This document shows, one piece after another, positions 1 to 8,686 of a stretch of DNA of 64,000 bases. How positions within the stretch are numbered: the first letter of the stretch is position 1; each line of letters starts with the position of its first letter. The stretch is from Sesamum alatum (taxonomy: Eukaryota; Streptophyta; Magnoliopsida; Lamiales; Pedaliaceae). The position numbers were made by a program, and so were the translations under genes. The stretch spans positions 2,232,001 to 2,296,000 of the forward strand of contig JACGWO010000003.1 of assembly GCA_034509735.1 (NCBI GenBank). Reading direction: 5' to 3'. A model generated the notes under the pieces. That model saw only the letters and a program-made list of their open reading frames with translations. It was not told where the DNA came from and did no database searches.

Positions 1-174
1 TATCTCTTTTGGAAAGAGACAAATCAACTCCAATCAAGCTCTTCCCTTTTGGTATGATTTGATCATACCATAAATTTTGGTAGGCTTGATTGAAGAATTG
101 ATGGTGATTGATTGGAATGAATCTAGACATCCTTGGATGAACCTAGACACATTCCAATAATCACATTAATTATG

Positions 175-183
175 TATATATAT
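175..183 (+). promoter_or_regulatory. TATA-like tract of family-1 LTR
   Basis: TATATATAT sits about 120-130 bases upstream of the paired leader hairpins. The same position in families 2 and 3 holds a clear TATATAAA or TATAAATA box, which supports reading it as the core promoter. The exact start site cannot be read from sequence. Confidence 0.5.
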
Positions 184-302
184 TAGAATATACAACACCA
201 AGCATAAGTGATTCATTATTCATCTTTTTCTAGGAAAAAGAGAAGACAAAAATCCTCTCCTCTCTCTCAAAATTTCGTGCTCTCTCCCTCTCTCACACTT
301 GT

Positions 303-337
303 GTTCTTCACTTGATTTTTGAATCAAGAAAAAGAAC
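303..337 (+). other. Leader hairpin I (family-1 LTR)
   Basis: GTTCTT at 303-308 pairs with AAGAAC at 332-337, and TTGAT pairs with ATCAA inside. Equivalent hairpins with other stem sequences occur at the same place in LTR families 3, 4 and 5 and in shorter form in family 2. It is predicted to lie in the 5' untranslated RNA. Confidence 0.6.
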
Positions 338-344
338 AAAGTAA

Positions 345-384
345 GTTTAAGAGAACACTAATTCATAGTGTTCTTCTCTTAAAC
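345..384 (+). other. Leader hairpin II with ATTCA loop (family-1 LTR)
   Basis: GTTTAAGAG (345-353) pairs with CTCTTAAAC (376-384), and AACACTA (354-360) pairs with TAGTGTT (366-372). The loop ATTCA is at 361-365 and a 3-base bulge at 373-375. All five LTR families here keep this hairpin with a 5-base ATTNA loop while the stem differs, so structure rather than sequence appears to be kept. Confidence 0.65.
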
Positions 385-648
385 CGATTCCTTCTAAACC
401 CGTTATTTTCTAGCAAGAAGAACGTGTGTTTCTTCCGGTGTGGTGTGGATCACCTTTGGAGAATCCATACGTTTGGATTTCGTGAGCATTCCGGAGAAGG
501 AACAACGCAAGTAGCCGGGAGCATACGCTAAACAATCAAAGGTAACGGTTTATTACGCTTTGATTGATTTCATTATATATCTACGCCCTATGTGCTTAAA
601 TATATGTTTTAATATTTACACATCCTACATCGAACGCCCGGTTGAGCA

Positions 649-669
649 CCCAAGGGTACACCCCTTGGG
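649..669 (+). other. U5 hairpin with TACAC loop
   Basis: CCCAAGGG (649-656), loop TACAC, CCCTTGGG (662-669). Other LTR families have the same 5-base NACAC loop with different, still complementary stems: 28454-28474, 63198-63220, complement of 54062-54086, and 16440-16462. Confidence 0.65.
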
Positions 670-761
670 ATTCGCGTATTTAAATCGGTTTTAAATTTAA
701 GCACTTTTCTCGCTTTTTCGCTTCCGCTCGCGCTCCCGGGCGGATCCGCTTGTTCTTCAAG

Positions 762-777
762 TGGTATCAGAGCCCGG
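762..777 (+). other. Primer-binding site, element A
   Basis: TGGTATCAGAGCCCGG begins 2 bases after the LTR end. It is complementary to the 3' end of plant initiator methionine tRNA, the usual minus-strand primer of plant Ty1/copia elements. Confidence 0.9.
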
Positions 778-2158
778 TTCGATGTAAGGGGCATAGATCT
801 ATGTGTTTGGTATGATCTACTTGCTTTTAAGTGGTTTTATTGGCATGTTAGATTAAATTTGCTTAATTAATTTGGGATTAATACATGCATTGGATGCATT
901 GTTTAAAATGTCCATTAAATTTAAAATTTGAATTTTGCATATTATTTGTATATTTATGCTTTTGTGATGTTGGACATCACTTGGGTATTTAGAATATCCA
1001 TTGGAATTTATGCATGATTATTTGGAATAATTATATTATGTGTGTTGATGGAATTAACATGGGATGATCACAAGAGCCCTAGACCTTATGTATGGATGAA
1101 TGTATGATCATTTATTTTCTGTTGGGTGGAGCCTGCGTGCCTCTTGTTTTTTGGACTATCATCTCCCGTATTATCAGCCTCATGATGTTAAGGCCTGTTT
1201 TCTTTATTACCAATGTATTACTTTCAGTTGTAATGAGAGTAGCTAGGATTTGTGAGGTTTTACTTTTAACAAGCAATTGGAGTCGGAGACCCCAAGGAGG
1301 AGCATCAAGGCGTGAAACAAGAAGCACTTCAAAGCCTATTGGAATGACAATGGGTTTATTATTATTGTAATAATTTAGGACCACCCTAAACAGACTATAG
1401 ACTCACTGCGGGCTCAGTGGGTCGCATAGGTTGGGCTTGTGATCATCCTAACAGGGGTATGCTATGTTTTATGCATGCGGCGTTTTTTTTTTATTTATCG
1501 CTTTAAATATTGGATATTTATGCATGCTAAAACACCATAATGTGATGAGGTCTTGGTCACACTTAAACTCTCATTTGGTTGGACCAAATTAAATATTAGG
1601 CCCAGAACGGACTTGGATCAAAATGGTATTTTGGTCTGTCCGAGCCTTCCATCCACAACAATGTGGTGAGGAAGCTACCACTACCCAAGTGTGGTCTCAC
1701 GAGTCGTGGGCACACTTGGAATAGGGGAAAGCTGCACTATTGTTGTGAACAAAAAGATTGCGCTCGCTGTTTCCCTGTCTCACGAGTCGTGGGGGCGACA
1801 ATTTGAGGTATGATTTGGTTGATGGGGCGGGCCTAACACTGAGTAACATGGTTCGCTTGGAGTCCTCGGAACCATGCGAATAGGTGAGGCAAAAATATCT
1901 TGGGAATCTCATTGGATGAGAATGATATTGGATATCTCCCACGAGGTCTTCTTCATGTGAATCGTAAAAGCGGGGCATGGAGATTATGCTTGAGGATCCC
2001 AAGCCCACTAGGAAATAGTTTCCCGAAACTCCGCTTGAGAGTGGCGGACTTTCGTATAAATAGTGGGAGGTTAAAGACTAAAAGACCAAGTCTTCAACTT
2101 GAACAATAATATTACCATCATCTGCTAATTTCTGCTTTATATTTTCATTAATGTAGAT
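778..2158 (+). other. Element A untranslated leader between PBS and gag
   Basis: About 1.4 kb with no credible coding sequence. It is alignable by eye to the leaders of C, D and G on the plus strand and B, E and F on the minus strand. Element A lacks the GC-rich island of the other six; the gap lies around 850, between a TTAGATTA-like and an AAATTTGC-like sequence. Short open frames such as 1092-1370 recur only because the leader itself is repeated. Confidence 0.8.
1685..1719 (+). other. Leader stem-loop 1 with CACGAGTCGTG core
   Basis: CCAAGTGTG (1685-1693) pairs with CACACTTGG (1711-1719) around CACGAGTCGTG (1698-1708). A second CACGAGTCGTG is at 1781-1791. The pair, about 80 bases apart, is present in all seven elements with changed outer stems. 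Confidence 0.65.
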
Positions 2159-3032
2159 ATGTCTGAGAACCCGTTAACTATGATTCTTGAGACTAACAAA
2201 TTCAACGGAACGAACTACTCGGACTGGCTGAGAAACCTGAGGATTGTCCTCGGTTTCGAGAACCAAGGCTACGTCTTGGACGAGCCGCCACCGAGCGACT
2301 TACCGAGGGGGTCCACGCCTGAAGAAGTTTGACGTTCAAGAAGTGGCATGAGGACAACCGGAAAGTACGCAGTATCGTACTGGCTTCGATGTCTAACGAC
2401 ATCCAGAAGCAGTATGAGAGGCTGGACAACGTCTACGCCATAATGCTCCGCATGAACGAGGTTTATGCGATTCCGGATAGGCATATTAGATATGCCGCCA
2501 CAAAAGCATTCTTTGGCACCAAGCTTGCTGAAGGAGCGTCTGTACAGAGTCATGGGGTCAAGATGCTCTCCCTAGTGGAGAAACGTGAGGACCTTAAAGC
2601 TGGGCTTAACAATGACACGTACATTGACGTGATCCTCCAGTCGCTTCCTCCATCCTATGACCCGTTTGTTGTAAACTACAACATGAACGGACTTGAGAAG
2701 TCTATTCATGAGTTGATCAACATGCTGGTCCAATACGAGGCAACGACCCACAAGTCGGCGCCGGCGGTATTGATAGGTGAGGCTTCAACCTCCAAGGCGA
2801 ATGGCAAGAGGGCCGGACGCTGGAAGAGGAAGAAGGGCAAAGGGAAGACGGTTGCGGCCCCTGCTCGCGCTCCGGGCGTCCCTATTGCTCCGGTTGGACC
2901 GAGCAAAGGGAAAGGGAAGCCCCGTGGTTCTCAGCGGTCCAAGGCAAATGATGTCTGCATGCATTGCCAAGGGAAAGGGCATTGGAAGAGGGAGTGCCAC
3001 AACTCTCTCCAACCCAGGTGTGTTTGTGGTTG
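2159..3032 (+). pseudogene. gag: Element A gag, frameshifted
   Basis: Gag is the structural protein of the cytoplasmic virus-like particle. The ATG at 2159 starts the MSENPLTMILETNKFNG-type N-terminus shared by all copies here. A 1-base loss near 2328 shifts frame. A long frame from 2329 then carries the alpha-helical UBN2-like gag core, a Lys/Arg-rich stretch, and the zinc knuckle CX2CX4HX4C at 2956-2997. Two single-base losses near 2998-3015, relative to element C at 20957-20985, shift gag out of frame with pol. It therefore cannot give full-length gag. Compared with C, D, E and G the start is unambiguous. Confidence 0.9.
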
Positions 3033-6000
3033 AAGTTAATATGATTACTAATTCTACTTCATGGGTATTGGATACCGGGTGTGGTGCTCACATCTACAAT
3101 GATTTGCAGGCACTGCAAAGAAGCAGAAGGCTAACCAAGGATGAGATGATCCTGAGGCTAGGCGATGGCAAGGCCGTTGCTGCGGAGGCCGTAGGATCAC
3201 TAGAGTTAGCCATTAGTAGTCATGTTAGGATTGTACTGAACGACTGTTTCTATGTACCTAGCATGATTAAAAACATTGTTTCCATCCCGGTCCTTGATAA
3301 GGAGGGATATGAATTTACCATCAATAAAAACGGTTTTTTCATTATCAAAGATGGTATTTCTCATTTGCTTGGTACATTGGTCAACGGTCTGTACATACTT
3401 CAACAGTCTAATTGGATTATGACTGCAGAACACAAACGAAAACGTGATGATCATAATAACGCACAGATATGGCATGCGAGGTTAGGTCATATCTCTAAGG
3501 ATAGGATAAGAAGGTTGGTGGACTCAAAGAGTCTAGAAATAGACGATTTGGACAACCTACCGACCTGCGAATCCTGTCTAAAGGGAAAGATGACCAAGAA
3601 ACCCTTTGTTGGACAAAGTACGCTATCCAGTGGTCTGTTGGATTTGATCCATACAGATGTCTGTGGTCCACTAAATACTCAGGCTAGAGGTGGGTACTCG
3701 TACTTCATAACCTTTACCGATGATCGCTCACGGTATGGTTATGTTTACCTGATGAGGTATAAGTCTGAAGCCTTTGGAAGGTTTAAGGAATACAGACTTG
3801 AAGTAGAGAACCAAACCGGTCGAAAGATCAAAGCCCTTCGGTCAGACCGAGGTGGAGAGTATTTGAGTGGTGAGTTTACTGATTATCTAAAAGAGAATGG
3901 GATTCTTTCTCAGTTGACCCCTCCTGGAACACCGCAGCTTGATGGTGTGTCTGAAAGGAGGAATCGGACCTTGTTGGACATGGTCCGATCCATGATGAGT
4001 TTTACCGAACTCCCCCTTTTCTTCTGGGGATACGCTCTTGAAACGGCGGCCAAAGTTTTGAACTTGGCGCCATCTAAAAGGGTATCTCAGACGCCATATG
4101 AGATATGGCATGGCAAGCCTGCCCCTACAAATACTTGAAAGTGTGGGGTTGCCCCGCATATGTCAAGAGATTAGTGGGAGATAAACTGGACTCGAGGTCT
4201 AGTTTATGCAGGTTCATCGGCTATCCGAAAAAAACTGCGGGGTATTATTTCTATGATCCCTCCGAGCAAAAGGTTTTTGTCTCACGAAACGCAGTGTTCT
4301 TGGAAAAAGGTCTTCCATCGGATAGTCGACGCGATGAGGTACTCCTTGAGGAATCAAGTGAGGTACCCCATGAGGCGGTAGTGACATCTGAACCAGTGGT
4401 TCCCACTGATATTGTTCCAGTCCTCCGTAGGTCGGCCAGAGTATCCCATGCACCTGATAGGTATGGATTTCTGGGCCTGACCGGTCAGTTGGATAATGAT
4501 CCAAAGACATACGGAGAAGCGATGTCGGACATCGATTCGGACAAGTGGCTTGAGGCCATGAAATCCGAGATGGACTCGATGGGTACAAAACAAGGTTTGG
4601 ACCCTAGTAGATCCACCCAAAGGGGTTAAACCCGTAGGGTGTAAATGGGTCTACAAACGTAAGCTTGGAGCTGACGGGGAGGTTACAACCTTGAAAGCCA
4701 GGCTTGTGGCGAAAGGTTACACTCAACGACTCGGGTCGATTTTGAGGAAACCTACTCGCCCGTAGCAATGGCCAAGTCCATTCGGATACTGTTTGCCATA
4801 GCAGCATGGTATGACTATGAAATATGGCAGATGGACGTGAAAACGACTTTCCTCAACGGTTTTGTAGAGGAAGAGATCTATATGGATCAGCCGGAGGGTT
4901 TCACAACTATTGGAGAAGAGCAGAAGGTCTGCCGTCTCCAAAGGTCCATCTATGGCGTCAAACAAGCTTCCCGAAGCTGGAACATACGTCTTGATGAAGT
5001 CATACGGGGATATGATTTCACCAAGAACGAGTCCGATCCTTGTGTATACAAGAAGATCAGTGGGAGCTCAGTTGCGTTTCTGGTGCTTTACGTGGATGAC
5101 ATCTTGCTCATTAGGAATGATGCTAAGATGTTAGGTACCACTAAAGCTTGGTTGTCAACGCAATTCTCCATAAAGGATATGGGCGAGGCATCCTACATCC
5201 TTGGCATCAAGATCTACAGGGATAGATCTATAAGGATGTTAGGGATGGTCCAGTCCTCGTACATTGAGAAAGTCTTGAAGAGATTCAAGATGGACAACTC
5301 AAAACGAGGATTCCTTCCTATGAGGCATGGAATTAAGTTATCCAAGAAGCAGTCTCCTAAGACTGATGAGGAGCTTAAACGGATGTTGGACATCCCTATG
5401 CTTCAGCCGTAGGCAGCATACAGTATGCTGTTCAGTGCACTAGGCCTGATGTGGCTTTCGCTTTAAGCGTAACTAGCCGATATCAGTCGTGTGCCGGGGA
5501 GGCACACTGGAGTGCAGTCAAGACTATCCTGAAGTACCTGAAAAGGACTAAGGACATGTTCTTGATCTACGGCAGTGGAGAGTTGATACTGGAAGGCTAT
5601 AGCGACGCTAGCTTCCAGTCAGATGACGATGATGCCAAGTCTCAGTCTGGTTATGTATTCAAACTTAATGGTGGCGTGGTTGCTTGGAAGAGTTCCAAGC
5701 AGGCTACCACGGTGGACTCCACAACAGAGTCTGAATACATAGCAGCTTCGGAAGCTGCCAAGGAGGCGGTTTGGATGAAGAGCTATATCCAAGAGTTGGG
5801 TGTAGTACCTAGCATTGCTGAGCCAGTGGTTATCTTCTGCGATAACAACGGGGCCATAGCGCAAGCAAAGGAACCGAGATCTCATCACCGATCCAAGCAT
5901 ATCCTTAGACGCTACCATCTGCTGAGAGAGATGGTTGGCAGGGGTGACGTTCGGATGGACCGAGTCAGCTCCGCAGAAAACATAGCAGATCCACTTACTA

Positions 6001-6065
6001 AGCCCATGTCGCAAGTTGCCCATACTCAGCATCTGGATAAGATGGGTTTTGAGGTCTATGGGTGA
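3005..6065 (+). pseudogene. pol: Element A pol (protease, integrase, RT, RNase H), multiply frameshifted
   Basis: Protease: VLDTGCGAHI near 3065-3095, with the catalytic DTG. GAG-pre-integrase: HARLGH...CESC HHCC-type finger at about 3470-3590. Integrase: catalytic Asp in HTDVCGP (about 3650), Asp in LRSDRGGEY (about 3838) and Glu in SERRNRT (about 3950). RT: MDVKTTFLNG near 4830 and active-site YVDD at 5089-5100. RNase H: YSDASF near 5602, TESEY near 5730 and CDNNGA near 5840. Frameshifts lie near 4122, 4590-4610, 4730 and 5395. All catalytic motifs are legible but the frame breaks about four times, so the copy cannot supply its own enzymes. Confidence 0.92.
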
Positions 6066-6078
6066 TTGGCTTTAGGTC

Positions 6079-6089
6079 AAGTGGGAGAT
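6079..6089 (+). other. Polypurine tract, element A
   Basis: AAGTGGGAGAT directly precedes the 3' LTR and matches AAGTGGGAGAT before the LTR of C. It primes plus-strand DNA synthesis in LTR retrotransposons. Confidence 0.85.
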
Positions 6090-8298
6090 TGTTAGAATAG
6101 GTGACCAGAAAGCCAATAGATTTGGCGATTTGTAACCTATTATACAACTCAATGTAATTGTAATATTATTATGTGATGAATAAAGTGAGTGTTCATCACT
6201 ATTGGTACCTACTTTATTGTGATCACTTTACATTTGTTAAAACGGCGTTTAACTTATATCACAACAAAGCCCACAGACCATGGATAACAACTCATGCAGT
6301 TGGGCCACGCATTGGATGGTGGTCATGAAACCAACTGAAATGTTCCAAGTCGAGGACCTCGAGACAGGGCATCGAGATTCCTATTGAGACTTGCGTCAAG
6401 AGTCGTGTTCATTGGATGAGTGCCGTGTTTCATCGGCGACAGGCGTGGGACGCCTACACGATCTTGATGGGTTGGTCGACTGGGGTCGAGCCGACTGGAC
6501 TGACTCGCGGGGATCATCATATGGAAGCCTTGGAGGGTTGGTCGGTATGATTGGTTTTCCCCGGTTCCGATAGTACGGGAGTAATCCTCAGACTTGAGGA
6601 ATCATGGCAGTCGCGTGCACAGGACGGCTGTATCTTGGATCTGGCGAGAGGTAATCATTCTGTAAGATGATTATCATAAGCCTTGTCCAGTGCAGTCGGA
6701 ATCTGTAGCGAGGACGGTGGATTCCAAGAAGAGGATCCGTCCCCTGTCAGTATGTGACAGAGGTATCTCCTATGCACTCGGAGACACGTTCATGCTGTTT
6801 GAAGCTGTGGCCACAGTGGTTGGTCGAACAGGGAATGATTTCCTGTGTCGACGCAATGAAGCATACGTGGTCTCGAGTATTAAGCATAGATGCCTAGTCA
6901 AGGATGGGAACCGACGCCCAATTCCATACCCTAGACTAAGGCCGGGAGACGGTAGACGGAAGGATCGTACCCGTACGGAATCGGCGCCTAAATGTTCACG
7001 CCAATTCACCTAGTCTCTAGTGCCATGGACCGTTGTTAGACGGCCACCCATGGTAACGGGCCCTTGTGGGACACGGGCCCAAGTCTAGCTGAGGGTGAAC
7101 CTAAAAGGTCACACACAAATCACCGGGGAGGTTGAGAGATCGACTTGGAGTCAATATCGAAGGATAAAATAAGTAATTGGATTACATAAGGGAAAGTCCA
7201 TTGGATGGACGGGCCGATATTGTATCGGGCTTTCATTTAATCGATAAATTGAATTTTCGATTAAATATGGAAAGTTGAGACGTTGAGACGTTGGATCTTT
7301 TAATTGGATTAAAAGATCAAGGGGAATAATTTAAGTGGACATTAAATTGGATTTAATATTGGGTTCGTCGTAATTGGATTACGATAAAACCCGGTCCGTT
7401 AAATTATACCCGAGAGGAGAAATAATTTCATTTTTGGAATAGGAAGAAGTTGGACTTCTTCCCTTAATTAAACATGGCCGACATGCTCCCTTGAAGGAAG
7501 CAAAATCAGCTATGTTTTATGCTAGGTGGTATGTTGACTTATCTCTTTTGGAAAGAGACAAATCAATTCCAATCAAGCTCTTCCCTTTTGGCATGATTTG
7601 ATCATACCATAAATTTTGGTAGGCTTGATTGAAGAATTGATGGTGATTGATTGGAATGAATCTAGACATCCTTGGATGAACCTAGACACATTCCAATAAT
7701 CACATTAATTATGTATATATATTAGAATATACAACCCCAAGCATAAGTGATTCATTATTCATCTTTTTCTAGGAAAAAGAGAAGACAAAAATCCTCTCCT
7801 CTCTCTCAAAATTTCGTGCTCTCTCCCTCTCTCACACTTGTGTTCTTCAATTGATTTTTGAATCAAGAAGAAGAACAAAGTAAGTTTAAGAGAAAACTAA
7901 TTCATAGTGTTCTTCTCTTAAACCGATTCCTTCTAAACCCGTTCTTTTCTAGCAAGAAGAACGTGTGTTTCTTCCGGTGTGGTGTGGATCACCTTTGGAG
8001 AATCCATACGTTTGGATTTCGTGAGCATTCCGGAGAAGGAACAACGCAAGTAGCCGGGAGCATACGCTAAACAATCAAAGGTAACGGTTTATTACGCTTT
8101 GATTGATTTCATTATACATCTACGCCCTATGTGCTTAAATATATGTTTTAATATTTACACATCCTACATCGAACGCCCGGTTGAGCACCCAAGGGTACAC
8201 CCCTTGGGATTCGCGTATTTAAATCGGTTTTAAATTTACTCACTTTTCTCGCTTTTTCTCTTCCGCTCGCACTACCGGGCGGATCCGCTTGTCCTTCA
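6090..8298 (+). repeat. 3' LTR (family 1) of element A, 2209 bp
   Basis: It begins TGTTAGAATAGGTGACCA and ends GTCCTTCA, the TG...CA form expected of LTRs. Near its start is a hairpin GTGATGAA/TTCATCAC around 6173-6200. The U3 core CCATGG...CCATGG lies near 7023-7052. The TATA-like tract, leader hairpins and donor-like site lie in the last 600 bp. Small open frames inside (for example 6690-7013) recur in every family-1 LTR but have no recognisable domain. Confidence 0.93.
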
Positions 8299-8686
8299 GT
8301 ACAGAGGATCCTTCTGTCATTTTAGTTCCAAAGAACGCCTTGGTCACGACATACCTAGTATACCGGTCCGGGACTGCATAGCAATCCTTAAGGCGAGCCA
8401 TAATGGAAGGGACATCGTCTAGCCTTTCATATTGCTTCTGAATCTCATTGGTCATCGAAGAAAGTATGACGCTATGGACCTTCCGGTTATCCTTATGCCA
8501 AGTCTCGAACGTCTCACGTTCTTCTGGCGTGGATCCTTCCGGCAAGGTCCTAGGGAGAGGCTCGTCCATGACGTAGCCTTGGTTCTCGTAATCTAGGACT
8601 ATCCTGAGATTGCGCAACTAGTCGTTGTAATTTGTTCCATTGAATTTGTTTGTCTCAAGAATGGTGGAAAGTGGGTTCTTAGACAT
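8299..8686 (-). pseudogene. gag: Element B gag, N-terminal part with premature stop
   Basis: The minus-strand ATG at 8686-8684 opens the same gag N-terminus as E (MSKNPLSTILETNKFNG). The conserved Trp in NYNDWLRNL is replaced by a TAG stop (plus strand CTA at about 8619-8621). Downstream the frame stays open through PEGSTPEE and NRKVHSVILSSMTNEI until the element A LTR interrupts it at 8298. The zinc knuckle and all of pol are absent from the window. The stop and the insertion each disable it. Confidence 0.88.

Larger units (their letters stand above)
1..759 (+). repeat. 5' LTR (family 1) of element A, 3' third only
   Basis: The sequence corresponds to positions 7540-8298 of the element's 3' LTR and ends CCTTCA-type (here TTCTTCA) directly before the tRNA primer-binding site. 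It contains a TATA-like tract, two leader hairpins, a splice-donor-like site and the U5 hairpin, each listed separately. Confidence 0.93.
542..2156 (+). other. Predicted leader intron of element A
   Basis: A donor-like AAAG|GTAACG at 541/542 follows the leader hairpins. An acceptor-like TTAATGTAG ending at 2156 lies 2 bases before the gag ATG, with a T-rich tract and a CTAAT branch-like motif about 30 bases upstream. Removal would delete U5, the PBS and the structured leader from gag mRNA. The same arrangement occurs in B, C, E and G. It is inferred from motifs only. Confidence 0.45.
1..8298 (+). mobile_element. Element A: Ty1/copia LTR retrotransposon, 5' LTR cut by window edge
   Basis: Element A has the order LTR, PBS, long leader, gag, protease, integrase, RT, RNase H, polypurine tract, LTR, which defines Ty1/copia. 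It lies inside gag of the older minus-strand element B: the base after its 3' LTR continues B gag in the same register as the uninterrupted gag of element E near 40036. The visible 759 bp of 5' LTR match the last 759 bp of the 3' LTR with about 15 mismatches by eye (about 2%), so the insertion is fairly young. Coding capacity is lost through at least six frameshifts. The left target duplication is outside the window; the right flank is GTACA. Confidence 0.93.

Noticed and set aside
175..183. TATATATAT treated as a firm TATA box
   Set aside because: Kept only at moderate confidence because simple TA runs are common in AT-rich DNA; families 2 and 3 have better boxes.
1698..1708. CACGAGTCGTG copies considered as CRISPR-like or satellite repeats
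   Set aside because: Exactly two per element at fixed leader positions, with no array of regular spacers; the window is a plant genome.
6690..7013. Recurrent ~107-codon frame in family-1 LTRs (also 16680-17003 and 24309-24632)
   Set aside because: It sits in U3 upstream of the promoter, shows no known domain, and the aligned part of family-2 LTRs is open on the other strand relative to the element. Recurrence follows from LTR repetition.
8299..8303. GTACA beside the right end of A and also beside the left end of G (57860-57864)
   Set aside because: Considered as a sign that A and G are linked by recombination. The flanking DNA is unrelated and a 5-bp match by chance is plausible.
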